Source: Plicaturopsis crispa FD-325 SS-3 (Eukaryota > Basidiomycota > Agaricomycetes > Amylocorticiales > Amylocorticiaceae). From it: 64,000 bases of DNA. The position numbers and the translations under genes are program-made. The stretch is taken from NCBI GenBank assembly GCA_000827205.1, contig KN832568.1:317300-381299 (forward strand). The letters are read 5' to 3'. Below the pieces are notes generated by a model that saw only the letters and a program-made list of their open reading frames with translations, was not told the DNA's origin and did no database searches. Positions 13,795 to 25,448 of this stretch are shown piece by piece (the first letter of the stretch is position 1; every line of letters begins with the position of its first letter).

Positions 13795-15168
13795 ATGTTT
13801 TCTTGCGCTGCAGTTTACTCGATGGAGAATCTCCTAGAGACAGATCTCGACGGTGTACACCTCCAGCTGCAGGAGCTGGATTTAGGATCAGCCTGTGCCC
13901 ACGCCGCGAATCTACACAATCGCGGAGCACCTATATCGCTCTTGCCCACCGAAATCCTGAGCGATATCTTCATGTGCAATCGCGCAGCAGATGATCCTGA
14001 TCGCCTCCCTCTCCTCCCCAGCGTGACGCATGTGTCGCAGCACTGGCGACGGGTGGCATTGGCTACGCCAAACCTATGGACACTCATGGCCGGCAAGCGG
14101 ATGCGCCACCCTAAGCTATTTGACGCTTGTCTGGACAGGTCGGGGACATGCCTGCTCGACGTGCGGCTGGACCAGTGGGCGGATGTCACGCTTTGCGAGA
14201 AGCTGTTTCGGCATTCGACGCGCTGGCGGAGCTTCGAGTGCCACGTCTCCACGCTCAGCATCGCGCACCTACCGACGCCGAATCTGCGTCACTTTCACGT
14301 CAAACGGGTAGTCGCCCGTGCGCCGATTTCTGCATTGTCGCTGTCTGCGGACGGCGCGTTCCTGGGTGACTATTCCCGCCTATCGATCCTGAGACTCGAA
14401 AACGTCTCCATCACACGGCACCACCTGCCTGCGTCTACGACATTCATGCTAGAAGTCTTGGAGCTCACGCACGTCTTCTTCGAAAATGCCAACGATATTG
14501 TCATGGCCCTGTCAATGACACCAGCCCTCAAAAAACTCACTTTGCATGATGTTATCTTGGCGTCCAGCCATACATTGCGACAGACATCCAAAGTCAATCT
14601 TGCTTCGTTGACACATTTGACGCTGGGCGCACTGTATACCGATTCCCTGGGGTGTGTCTTCAACCAATTCAATATGCCCTCCCTTCGGTCTTTGGAGATC
14701 CGCACGCTAGATGTCGCACTTCTAGTACTTGTATGCAGCTGGCACAGTACTACGACACCGATGTATCCATCGGTCGACAGCCTCGTCGCGAAGCAATGCA
14801 CCGTTCCTGAGAACTTCATGCGCGCCTTCCCCAATGTCGTGCATTTCACCCTGCGACACACACGATTTGCGAACCTCACCGTTCCACTGGCGGCTTTAGG
14901 TCTCCGTGCCCTACGCCGCAGCGAGAACAACCCCACACCACCACCGCCACTGTGGCCGCATTTGAAGTCGGTCACAATCCTCCATCCGCAATCACTGTGC
15001 AGAGGCAGCTTAGCCAAGAACCTGGTGTCCTCCCGCATTTTTATGGGGTACCCTCTGTCGAACTTGGCCTTCATGACAAAGGAGCCCCGTCCTGGAAAGT
15101 ATGCTGAAGAAATTCAGTGGTTGCGGGAACATGTTTCCTTAGAGCTAGGTTTGTACGAGACGGTTTGA
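13795..15168 (+). CDS. F-box-like domain protein
   Basis: Intronless 457-residue protein. An F-box-like segment lies at about residues 46-98 (LLPTEILSDIF, then VTHVSQHWRRVALATPNLW), the usual mushroom pattern in which the Trp-Arg-x-Val and Pro-x-Leu-Trp blocks follow the helix. The rest has irregular leucine-rich stretches without clear repeats, as in many Agaricomycete F-box proteins. By family it would link an unknown target to Skp1 in an SCF ubiquitin ligase; the target cannot be read from sequence. The start may be 13795 (MFSCAAV) or the Met ten codons in (13822). Families of this kind are large and fast-evolving in mushrooms, so orthology cannot be claimed. Confidence 0.85.
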   Translation: MFSCAAVYSMENLLETDLDGVHLQLQELDLGSACAHAANLHNRGAPISLLPTEILSDIFMCNRAADDPDRLPLLPSVTHVSQHWRRVALATPNLWTLMAGKRMRHPKLFDACLDRSGTCLLDVRLDQWADVTLCEKLFRHSTRWRSFECHVSTLSIAHLPTPNLRHFHVKRVVARAPISALSLSADGAFLGDYSRLSILRLENVSITRHHLPASTTFMLEVLELTHVFFENANDIVMALSMTPALKKLTLHDVILASSHTLRQTSKVNLASLTHLTLGALYTDSLGCVFNQFNMPSLRSLEIRTLDVALLVLVCSWHSTTTPMYPSVDSLVAKQCTVPENFMRAFPNVVHFTLRHTRFANLTVPLAALGLRALRRSENNPTPPPPLWPHLKSVTILHPQSLCRGSLAKNLVSSRIFMGYPLSNLAFMTKEPRPGKYAEEIQWLREHVSLELGLYETV

Positions 15169-15377
15169 GGCTGGTGCGCAGAAATTTCGACCACAAGTTA
15201 CTAGTTACTGTGGGGTCAGTTTGGGCTTCCAATAGTACCGGTATCTGAGTCTATGCGCATTATAGTCTGCCAGCACGCGTTTCTTCCGAAGATATGTGTT
15301 GTGTAGGTATGCATTATGCAGCAGTTAAGTGGTAGATATTATCGTACTTGGTAGGGATGCAATCGACAGAGACCCTA

Positions 15378-17635
15378 TCAGAGCGACTTGAAATGGTCCA
15401 TGAGCTTGTTTATGTCTCCCATGGCCGCCATCTGCCCCATCTTTCTAAACCTCTCAGGATCGAACCCAGCTGCAGCGTCTTGCTTCGCGAGCTGGTCGTC
15501 GAATTCGAACGACCTCACTACGAATCGCTCGAGATCGTGCCACGCGACGGAGCGCTCCCATATTTTCCTCATCGCGGGCAAGCGCGCGCGTTGCTGCGCT
15601 ATGAGCTCCCTGTTTCGAGCAAGGTGGGCGACACCTTCCTTGGTCAAGATGCTCTGGGCACGGTTCAGGGACACTGGCAAGGAAAGTCGAGGTCAAAAGA
15701 TGCCGCATATGTGAGAGGAAAGCACACTTACGAACATGGTATACGTCGTCAACCGGATATAAGTCAGCAGCGCTGAGATAGAGTTCGACTGCTCGTGCGC
15801 GGTTAGCCTTCTTGGTGGAAGGTACGCTGTCTGCTAGAGCTTCGTAGTGGACAGCCTGTCCACTTCACGCCCTGAAGAGTCAACGTGACGGACACAGGCA
15901 AAAGGAGGGATACGCACAAATATCCGGCGGCGGAAGGATACAACGCGAAAGTGGCGAAGAACCCAATATCCTGGTCTTCAAATTCTGCATTGGGTAACGG
16001 GTTTTGCTCCAAGTCGAGCAGGAGATCAGTAGACGCAGGCCCAATTTTCTCTAGCGAGTCGTCGTGGATATCGTCTCGCTCATTTGCCTGTAACATCTGA
16101 GTTAGAGAGAGAGAGAGAGAATGACATGGACAAGGTGCACACACGTCGAGAAGCGCCAGGAGATGCAGTCTCTTAACGGCCTGAATGAAGAATGGCTCAA
16201 ACATGTCTCCCTTGTCCGCACGGGGGACGTCCTTCCAGGCCTTCCTGCCCCATTCGAGGACATCTAGAGCCCAGTGGAGGTAGACCGCCGTCTCGTTGGG
16301 CATAGGAAAAGGCTCGTGTTCAAAGAAGCCTTTTGTAATGGAAACCCTACGCACGCATGAGTTACGGCAAGTGACACACACGTATGTGCGCCTACCTGAT
16401 ACTAGTGGACAATGCTAAACGTGCGGCGGTCCAACCTTGCTCCCGCTGCCGTTTCTGTACCTCTTCGATGACAGTGGCCGGTGTCGTTGTAAAGGGATTC
16501 CATCCGTGAGATGCAAGTAGCTCAAATTCAGCTGCATAGACCATCATTACGTGAATGCAAACTACGAACGCCGGATACGTACCTTGTTCTTGCCATAAGC
16601 CGAACAAATTTGTTCCGCCCATGAAGCATACACGAGAATCCCGGATGATTGCATTCGTTAGACATTCAAGACCCTACAAAATGCAGTGAAATTAGCGAAG
16701 CACTTAGTGTTCCAAATGACAAAGATAAATGCCTTGTGGTTACTGTCCGCCAATACGATGTTAGACTCATCTATCGTCGTCTCTCCCAACGAACGCATCG
16801 CATCCAATGCAGTCAGTAATTCCTGGAAAAAAGTTTCAATAAATGCAAAATATGGACAATCGGCACATTTCCGCACCCCTCGAGCTGTGAGGATGACCCA
16901 GGCCTGCAATTGTGGATGAGAAAAGGATGATATGCACGACAGACACTTCACTGACGCTGCTCTTCCTTGCCTCCTTATTCCCCAAGTTCTTCAATAATTC
17001 GGGGACCATACTTTGCGCGATATCCCAGGGCATCTTCACTGTGTTTTCGACTTGATAGAATTTGGACTGCCAGTTCAGACGGGCCTCTTTCAGTGAGGGT
17101 TCGTATTCGACCTTGAGTTTGATTTGGGCAGCAGTTGGATTCACAGTAGGAATGGACGCAAGCGCATTTTCCCATGCTTCCATGCATTTGCGCGGCAGTT
17201 CCAATGCCTGTGTTCGATTCATCTGCCAGTGCTCAGAGTGCTATAACAATAACGTACGTACCTGATACGCTTTCCCGAGCCTCGCCCATGCTTTGGAGTA
17301 GCCAGGGTCAATTTGGACCGCCTACTGCGCGACGAGGTTCAGTCGAGCTCGAGAGTCATTCGCGCACAGCGATACGCGCCTTTTTAGAGTCGTCGACAGC
17401 TTGATCGTAGCTACATAAGTGCCGTGAGATTCCCCTCAACGAGAATGCACCATTTGACCACGTACCGACGCAAGGACAAGGCACACGCAGCACGATTAGC
17501 CCACAGCGCCGCGTCTGACGCGTTCAACGCGATCGCCTGTCCGTAAATCTTCGACGCGAGGTCGTATTTTTTCGCAGCAAACAATTTGTTCCCTTCGTCT
17601 TTGAGCTTTGCGGCACGAGCAGCATCCGTAGGCAT
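15378..17635 (-). CDS. TPR-repeat protein of unknown function
   Basis: Start at 17635 (MPTDAARAAKLKDEGNKLF) opens a tetratricopeptide array: GNKLFAAKKYDLASKIY, then ALWANRAACALSLRRYDQA, then IDPGYSKAWARLGKAYQ, the classic three-helix-pair cap found in SGT, STI1 and related co-chaperones. The remainder, through many short introns, is not recognised: it includes an aromatic/acidic middle (EHEPFPMPNETAVYLHWALDV) and a C-terminal helical segment ending GDINKLMDHFKSL. The stop is at 15378-15380. One intron (17322-17379) appears to use a GC donor: only AAG|GCGCGT to TAG|GCG keeps the frame (SKK joined to AVQID). A (AG)n run lies in an intron near 16104-16121. The TPR region suggests a protein-binding adaptor; its partner is unknown. 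Several downstream exon edges are uncertain. Confidence 0.8.
16104..16121. repeat. (AG)n microsatellite in an intron
   Basis: About nine AG dinucleotides on the plus strand, inside an intron of the TPR gene. No function is suggested. Confidence 0.85.
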
Positions 17636-18044
17636 GTCGGAAATTCCTGAGGTCGTCCAGAGAGCACGATTGTTGTTGTTACAGTTTGGTTTCAGACGCG
17701 ACGGCCGTGTCGCGGTTATTGACATAAATTCACTGGCAGCCCCAATAGGGGCCGGGCGCCGAATTTGGATGTGGCGTTGTTTGGTCTCGAGGTCGTCGGC
17801 CTCCGCGGCCACTCATTCTTCGACCATTCCATACACGTTTCATTTGAGTTTCATAGTATCAAAAAGGATTGGATTCTGAACGAAAGTGCGTGAAATACAT
17901 GAGTACATGGTCGTATGCGAGTGGAAACGGTCGTATGCTAATGAAATTGTCGTGAGATCGGAGAAATGGTATCGCTAGTTCGTCAAAAGTCCCGGGCACG
18001 GTCCCCATGCGGATGAAATTAAATAATAGAGAAAAGGAAAGAAC
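17636..18044. other. Intergenic between TPR gene and J-protein gene
   Basis: About 400 bp holding the upstream region of the TPR gene and the 3' flank of the J-protein gene, both on the minus strand. I see no gene or RNA here. Confidence 0.6.
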
Positions 18045-19747
18045 TCAATGCCTGAAGTGCAGGCCCTTTTTGTGCGGCATCGTCTTCGACGACGGCGTGA
18101 TAACAAGATTCCACCTAGAATATGATCAGTTATTTGCAAGCATTAATGAGAGGTGCAACTTACGTGACAACGAGATCTCCTCGACCAACGACTTTCCCTC
18201 CCTTCCTGAACGGCATCCCCCCACCCACTACACGGAATTTCCCGGTAGTCACCCTGTCTGTCGAGTACCGAATCGACGCCTGATATTCCCTCCCATCAAT
18301 ACCCTCGATGCACAACTCTCCGTCGACATCATTCAGCGATTCTACCCACGGCAGGCTGACATCCATGACCAAGTCGTTCTTGACTCGGGAGAAACGCTTG
18401 TGCGAGATCTCCTCGACGACGAAGACAACGTCCTGCGCGGAGCCGTCCTTGCACTCGTTCCCAACCTTTGGACAACGAATCTTGGTGCCCGTCTGGCATC
18501 CTGGAGGAACTTCTAGCTCCAGCCGAACTTCCTTCGTCTCGCCCGAGAGAAGTTGCCGCGTGATATCGAAAGTGTAATGAGTGCCGTTGTATAGCTCTTC
18601 GAGAGTCAGCTTGAGGGGGAACATCCACTCGGTATCGTCTCCGCGGGGATTCCTGACCGGGTGCAAAGGGCCAGGATTCTCGGTGTCGACACTAGCCGCG
18701 TCGTGTTCATGGTGCGACTTGTGGTGGTGCTCCGCTTTGTGATGATGCTCCGATTTGTGGTGAGTCGAAGCAGGTTTGGTCGGTCTAATAAAACGGTGTT
18801 AGATTTGACAGCCGAAGATGAACTCATTTGACTCGCCGTTCTTGACAGACTGAGCTTTGCCTCGGTCGTTTGCGCAAACGATTGATGAACCCGCGCGGTC
18901 GTGGACTATCGGCACGCGTCTGGTCACTGAACCGCGCAGCAGCCGATTTGCAAGGCGGGTGGGTGTCAACATGGCCATGCTTGTGCACATGTGCCTTGTC
19001 GCTCGCAGGTTTCGAGTGCGGCGTACCTGCGGAGTTCGCGTGCACATGTTTCCCATGGTGGACGTGAGTCGAAGTAGAGTGGTGCCCAGATGCATGAGGT
19101 TCGGTATGATGAGATTTGGGTGAGTGGTCTTTATCCTTCGTATGCTTTGAGTCAGGTTTTTCGACCTCACCCTCCGGAGCAGGCCGCGACGGCGAGGAGT
19201 GGCGTTTGCTAGAACGGGATGAGGAACTGGAGGAACTATTTTGCGAGTCTGACGCGAAGGTGGTTGTGGATGGCTTGGGGCTAGGAGGCGGACTGCGAGA
19301 TGTAGAGCCTGCGCATGAATCGGTCGAGTCTCGGGACGAGCTGGAACTGGTGCTCGAAGGCGGGGTGCTCGGCGGAGACGAGGACGACTCGTCGTTGCCT
19401 TTCGACTCTTTGCTGTCATGCTTTTCCTTGCGATGCTCTATCTTATCTGTAAGCTCCCGATATGCGTCGTGCACCTGTATAGGATGACAATCGTTATAGA
19501 TAAAGGTAGAGTCCAGTTAAAAACGGTTAATACCTCGATGAACTTCTCGCTTGCGTGCTCTTTGTCGTCGATGTGGCGGTCAGGATGCCACTTCAGAGCC
19601 TGTTTTATCATCAGTAAACTGGAGGGCCGGGACACAGGCAGAAAGACTTGCCAATTTTTTGTATGCGACTCGGATGTCGTCTTGGGTAGCAGCATTGGAC
19701 AAGCCCAACACTCGATAGCACTCGGCCCTTCGACCGGTCGAAGGCAT
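18045..19747 (-). CDS. J-domain co-chaperone (HSP40) with Ser- and His-rich linker
   Basis: Stimulates Hsp70 ATPase by family role. Start 19747 (MPSTGRRAECYRVLGLSNAA) gives a complete J domain: helix II YKKLALKWHPDRH contains the HPD motif, helix III EHASEKFIEV, then HDAYRELTDKI. In place of the usual Gly/Phe region there is a long low-complexity linker (19420-18830): Ser/Pro-rich, then rich in His, Lys and Ser. It is followed by a DnaJ C-terminal substrate-binding domain (18666-18160, e.g. LTLEELYNGTHY, FVVEE, VVGGGMPFRKGG, GRGDLVVT). The last exon adds WNLVITPSSK and ends KGLHFRH at TGA 18045-18047. The first intron (19600-19651) reads GCAAGT...CAG, a GC-AG intron, because only that choice joins KKL to ALKWHPD in frame. 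It is a type II (DNAJB-like) J-protein, but the linker is atypical. A second J-protein lies upstream on the same strand. Confidence 0.9.
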
Positions 19748-22483
19748 AGTGCGGTAGTAGCTTTCAAGTTGGCGTTAAGCTGGAGAGGAGCAACACAACG
19801 AATGGAGGCTGCGTTCGTTCGAGGTAGAGAAAAAAAAACAATAAAGTAACGGCGATTGGATTTGGGGACCAAGCGGTCCACCCGCTGATTTACGTATATA
19901 AGTACGGGAAAACGAGGCAGATGAGGCGGTACTGACTCAACATACCTCAGCGTGTTGTGGGTGTTTGCGAGCCCGATCAAGGCATGACATGTATATGCCT
20001 CATGCCAAACATGCTGGCGCGGCGCTCATCACTACACACAGCTGGTAGACCCAGAAGAAGCACAGCCAGGCGCCCCACACAACGGTGCTCATATCGGGCC
20101 CGAGGCATTCATGAAACGGCAGTGACGGAACTGTGATTCCCAGGCGCTATTGACGAAGCAATGTGCATCCTATATGGCATGTCCTGTGGATCCACCAGGA
20201 GGATGAAACTGCTGCGCACCACTGCGAGATCCGTGGCAGGCGCTACGACCTTATCGATGGCCGATAGAGGACACCGTCCAGTAGGCATTCGTGGGTAAGT
20301 CCGTATACGACAGCCTCGAACATAGCATTATCGATACTGCCTTGAAACGCATTGAAAAGGATGTTGGGTGCGATTTTTGAACGACGTGCAAGTCCAGAAA
20401 TGGAAGTCACTAGTCTTGATTTTGTTGCGCCCACCCGACCGTAGCTGAGCCTTCACGAAAATTCCCTTTTTTGGAAACTCGCGTGACGCTCTTGGACAGA
20501 CGATATTTCGTCCACGGCGCGTCAAAGTCGCGTTTATCGTGCAGGATCGAGATAGAGCATCTCATGGATACAGTGTGAGGTATTTCTCAAGTCCCTCCCG
20601 AAGATCGAGCGTTGTCTGCGGCGGGGAAACAGAAAAACCAGGAGTGCTTCTTTATATTTTAGCTTGAAGGTAGCCCGAGTGGCCAAAACAGTCGGCGTGG
20701 GTCTCCGGCTATGCAGAAATGCACTGACAGGGCACCTCGTCCCGCTCCGATGCTTTCTCTCTAGATCCTGTGGCCCATAGAGCGTCGTGCGATGGGGAGA
20801 GGGTCATTTTCCTGGCGCCACCGTGTTTAGGGTAGGTCAGAAAAACTCCCTTAAAAGGAAATTTCACGTCCTGAAGGCTCAGCTACGGTGTCGAGGGCGC
20901 GACTGAAAGCAGACCATACATATAGGAACGATTATCTTCCTATTCGTGTGGCTGCCTACGGGAGACTAGGAAGTCACGGTCTCGCGGATCGCGTCCTCAT
21001 TTTCCTTGTCCTCCCTTAGCTCTGTGAACTGCCTTGCCCTTGCCTCATATTGCAACCTAAGCTTATCATGTCCGGCTCTTTGCGTCTACCTGGTCCATAT
21101 CTAGCCCTCGGTTTCATTCGTTGTGGACGGGGAACTTTCGCCCGATGGATTTGCCAGAGATGTGCAACTTGAAACGTCCGATAAGGCGCTCTCTCCGCAG
21201 TCCGGCCAATACGCCAGCGGATAGCATACAGCAGCTGATATGCTGGTTGCGAGATCTGCCAGTGTGCTCTGGATGATCGACTTGCGTTCAATGGGTCAGG
21301 TGGATAACATAGCAGGTGTTATCACTTCTAGGTCTAGTGAGTCCATCATTTCTCTCGCATCCTATACCTTCGACAGCACTCAGCAGACCCGATTTCCAGT
21401 AATTATTACCAAACGACAAGAATTCAGCGCAAAGCAGAGTTACGGACGCGTAACTATAGCAGGTTAAACGTAACTTAGAGGTGAGCGCACGCTTCAGCAT
21501 GTTGGTATCTTCTTACATACTGGACAGACACAATGCCATTTCCTGCATGCGCCTCTCCTGGCAGGCGTCTCATCGACTGCAACTGGGGTTCTAGGCGCTT
21601 TTCGTCAATAACGAAGACGACTCTTTCCCAAGTGTCTTGCATGGGATTGAAACCGGTAGCAAGCATTTAATGCATGCGGGCTCTATATCCGGCCTGCTCG
21701 TCCCCATGTGCGCTTTCTACGCTGAATCGCCCTCCATCTCCGGCTTTGGCAAAGGGTACTCGTCGACTTGCGACTCCTTGTCGACCAATGGCAGGAAAAG
21801 GAGCTAGTATTCTGCGCGTTATGAGCTCAAGGATCCCACCGCTGCTACACGAAACTTCCGTGCGACGTCTAGGATACAGCTCGCACAACGGACATGCATG
21901 ACTGGACCCTCCATCGTGCGATTTTTCTTCCCAGCTCCCTGGGCTGTCGCGCTTGGAGTCTCTCTGTCTCTACGGTCCCATTGCAATTCTTGTGCTTCGG
22001 AAGGCCATGGCGTTTCCTCATTGTCCATCTCGTCGCTCTTGGGACCGCGTCGCGGGTTGGCCTATTTCATCTTTATGCTTCACGCATTTCATATTATGGG
22101 CATGCCTGCTCTACGGGCAACTTCAGGCCCTGCGTGAGGATACGCTATCTTTTCAGTAGCGATCTGGATCTAGACCTTCACCAGTTCGTCGCGGATTGCC
22201 CTATCTCATTTTCATACTTCACGGCGCTTGTGTGGGTATGGCCGTTCCACTGGATGCCACGTTGACGGACGAACCTGTCTCATTCGGCTACCTCCAAGCC
22301 ACCTCAGTAGTATACGTTGACTGGTAATGTATCAGTGAATTTCCCTCCCTCGATCATTCAATAAAAACGTTGTGTGCACACAGTGACGATTGCGCGGAGT
22401 GCGATATTGTATATAGTTGAAAAAAAAAAAGCAGAGCTAGTGGATTATACAGATACAAAGTCCAAATGAAATAAAAACATCCT
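19748..22483. other. Gene-poor 2.7 kb region
   Basis: No gene I can support. Open frames are short, and none continues through plausible splice sites into a known domain. One weak internal duplication is visible (22050-22108 versus 22188-22243). A poly(A) run near 22423-22432 precedes the 3' end of the next gene. It may hold promoter DNA for the J-protein gene ending at 19747, a decayed element or a non-coding transcript; nothing here distinguishes these. Confidence 0.5.
22050..22243. repeat. Degenerate direct repeat, two copies
   Basis: Two diverged copies of a ~57 bp unit about 138 bp apart, at 22050-22108 and 22188-22243. Both begin GTCGCGG, then TTG, CCTAT, TCAT and CTTCAC blocks, and both end near GGGCATGCC / GGGTATGGCC. 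Alignment was by eye. Confidence 0.45.
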
Positions 22484-23828
22484 TCATGCCAGGACCTTCC
22501 GAATGCCCTCCTCCTGCGCGGGTGTCAGTCGTGTCGGGAACACGACGTCCCACTTCACTATCAAGTCACCCTTCTTCTTCACACTCCCATCCTTCCTGAT
22601 AGGCATTCCTTCCCCGGGTATCGTGCTCTCCTGCCCTGGCTTGATGATTCCGCTCGGCGGCGCTACCTGTAGCCGCCGCCCGTCGAGATGTTGCACAGTT
22701 TGTTTCGGTCGCGGCGTCGAGGTCGTTAGCGCGTCGACGAGCGGAATTTTCAGCCGGCACACGAGGTCGTTGCCTTCACGCGTAAACACCGCGTGCGGCT
22801 TCTCCTCGACGACGAACACGAGGTCCTGCGCGTCCCCGTTCGGCTGCTCGTTCCCATGCTTCGCAAAGCGCACCTTCGTGCCGCTCTTCCAGCCAGGGTG
22901 CACCTGGATCTCGAGGACCTTGTCCTCCGTGGTGCCGTCGAGCAGCTTCCGGCCGATTTTCAGGTGTTTCGTTGCGCCGGTGTAGAGGTCTTCGAGCGCG
23001 ACTTTGAAGGGGCGGGTGATTTCGGAGGGGCCGGATTGAGGGTCGGGTCGTGGTGGTTGCTTGCGGCCGGCGGCTCGTTGTCCGTTCATTCCAGGCATGG
23101 CTCCTGGCATACCGCCGAAACTAAATGAGCCATCCATATCGTCGTCGTCGTCGACAAACATACTGCTGGAGCCGCGTGGACGAGCCCCACCGAAACTTGA
23201 GCCACCCATCCCTGGGAAGCCGCCACCGCCGCCTAGACCTCCGCTGAAGAATTGCCTGTAAAATGTCGTAAGAAAGCGTTCGCAAAATAGAATATTGAAT
23301 CACCACTTACTCGAATATCTTGTTTGGATCTGTGGGATTGAAGCCGCGAGAGCTACGCGACCCTCCTGGCCCGCTCGTTGTGAACGTGAACGTGCTGCCC
23401 CCAGGGCCGCCTGCTGGGAAAGCACCTCCAGGGAAGCCGAAACCAGAGAACCCTCCTCCTCCGGGGCCAGCGCCGGGCGACGGCCCTCCGCCGCCTTTCA
23501 ACCCCTCCTCACCAAATTGGTCGTATACTGTGCGTTTGTTTTTGTCGCTCAGCACTTCGAAGGCCTCTGAGATCTAGGAGACGTATATGAGCGAACAGAC
23601 CGTCGATACAATGCTGAATATGACTTACCTCTTTGAACTTTTTGGATGCATCCTCAGAGCCTCCATTGCGATCTGGATGCCATTTCAAGGCCTTGAAAAC
23701 GGTCAGTGCTGGTGTTCGTATAAAACAAGAGACGACAATGTACTCACCATCTTCTTGTACGCTTTCTTGACCTCCTCATCGGAGGCGGATTTGTCGATAC
23801 CGAGTAGTTTGTAGTAGTCGGTGCCCAT
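22484..23828 (-). CDS. Type II J-protein, Sis1/DNAJB1-like HSP40
   Basis: Major cytosolic Hsp70 partner by family role, working in folding, disaggregation and translation quality control. Start 23828 (MGTDYYKLLGIDKSASDEEV) opens a canonical J domain; the next exon carries ALKWHPDRNGGSEDASKKF with HPD, then ISEAFEVLSD..YDQFGEEGLK. A Gly/Phe-rich region follows (23520-23200: GGGGFSGFGFPGGAF, FFSGGLGGGGGFPG), then the two-lobed C-terminal domain (KVALEDLYTGATKHLKI, HPGWKSGTKVRFAKHGNE, FVVEEKPHAVFTREGNDL). It ends WDVVFPTRLTP..KVLA at 22484. There is no Cys-rich zinc domain, so it is class B/II. Domain order and length match yeast Sis1 and human DNAJB1. It shares a 266-bp divergent upstream region with VTC1. 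Confidence 0.95.
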
Positions 23829-24094
23829 GATGATGATAGCTAGTATTCAAGGAGCGATTCGAGTTTTGTTGGTCGTTATATGGCGACCCCACAGCAGTCG
23901 GGCGAGAACGCAGGCGCTCTGGGACTCGCCAGAATATGCGAGAAAGGTCTCGATGTCATACCTCCGTGTTAGGGGCTATTTATCTCACGTGGCATCGTTA
24001 ACGGAAATATGTCTTGGAAGCAGCTCTGGTTCCGACGAACGTTTATTCGCTTTTTCTTGGATTTTGTTTCTGTTTCTCTACCACGACAATCGCA

Positions 24095-25054
24095 ATGGAC
24101 TCAACGGAGAGGAGCGACACCCAGCGACAGAGAAACGGAAACAACTCTATGCACGAGCGGTCCTCCTCTGGGTCGCTGATACGCCGCTCATGGCATGTCA
24201 TGTCCGACATGCTTTCCCCGTTCTCCTCGAATGCCCTCGCTACACTGCCCGCGAAACCGAAACGGCCATCGCGCTACACCCGCGCAGACGCTATTCCGGA
24301 CGTTCAAGACGACGCCGATGGCCAACGGCCGATGGTACGCGACTACAACTCTATCAACGCTCTGCCATCCCAGGTCCGGGTGCCCAAGAAGATAGCCACG
24401 CCCGTGAAGGTCGAAGGCAAAGTTTGGTTCGCGAATGAACGCAGTGCGTCGTCTGGGGGGCTTAATGTACTCTGCTCAAATTAATCCGGGTGTCTCATAG
24501 CATGGATATCTTGGTTGAATATCTCCGTGCTCATTGGAACACTGTCTGTCGCACTGTTCAATGCATCGCAAGACCAGATTGCACGTAATTTTGCGTATGC
24601 ATACGCACTCATCAGTATCGGAGCGCTGGTGAAGCAAGTTCAATACCGCCAATCCACCGTCTGCTTACCTCCCGCATGCTATAGATTTATGGCTACCTGC
24701 TGTACCAGCACCGTATCACCATGATCCGGAAGCGGGATCCAGGTCATTTCGGTAAGCTATCGAAAGTATTCTCAGCCACTCATATACTAAGCTTTATGTA
24801 GACCGTATCTCAGGCCCAGTTATCATCAGTGTATTGTTGTTTTTCGCCATACTGGCCAATTTTGTGATGCGAGGTACGTATTTCCCTCTAGGCGTACCGT
24901 CCCATTGAATATTGCATATGCTGATTTACACGACAGTTCGCGACCTGTAAGCAAATTTTCAAATGTCATAGGATGCAGCCGTCTAACGAGTCCTTACAGG
25001 CAGCGAAAAAACATCCCCATACCTGGGGAAACACTTTGGCGGACGATGTTTTAG
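24095..25054 (+). CDS. vtc1: VTC1-like subunit of the vacuolar transporter chaperone (polyphosphate polymerase) complex
   Basis: By family, the small membrane subunit of the VTC complex, which makes polyphosphate and moves it into the vacuole. The core KVWFANERTWISWLN matches the VTC1/DUF202 signature, joined across intron 24444-24500. Three membrane segments follow: ISVLIGTLSVALF, AYALISIGALVIYGYLLY, and VIISVLLFFAILANFVM, with a basic loop (RITMIRKRDPGHF) between the second and third. It ends TLWRTMF at TAG 25052-25054. The start chosen is the first ATG (24095, MDSTERSD); the open frame upstream begins only with a non-ATG codon. The N-terminal ~110 residues are hydrophilic, longer than in the short yeast Vtc1, and their role is unknown. 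Confidence 0.9.
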
Positions 25055-25448
25055 CGCTGCCGTCTAAGGGTGTAGCGCGTATGTCTGTGTGGGTATCATC
25101 CCTCGGCATCCTCTAACTGCCACTAGTTTCGGGGTACGTAGTACATACTCGGTACGCACCTGCAGCTGTCTGGGCGGGGAGGTCGCAGCTGTTACATATC
25201 GTCGACCATGAATGGTGCATACGTGCCATGGAGATCTTTCGAATGGATATATGTCAAACACACATGTGGAGGAGACCCAAGGTCCCAAATCAGCATATGC
25301 ATCTCTGCACGAACTGCGGATACCTTGTCAGTGTCACAATCTGGACCACCCTTCGTCCCTTCGCAATCCATTCGTCTCCACTTCGTCCAAGAAAAGATCC
25401 AGAGTAGATTGTTTGCGATCATATTACTCCAGGAGCCACCGCTCTCAA

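Noticed and set aside
20668-20760. tRNA-like A box (TAGCCCGAGTGG)
   Set aside because: No matching B box and no acceptor or T stem could be formed.
24014-24094. Upstream extension of VTC1
   Set aside because: The frame is open but starts on a non-ATG codon; the first ATG is 24095.
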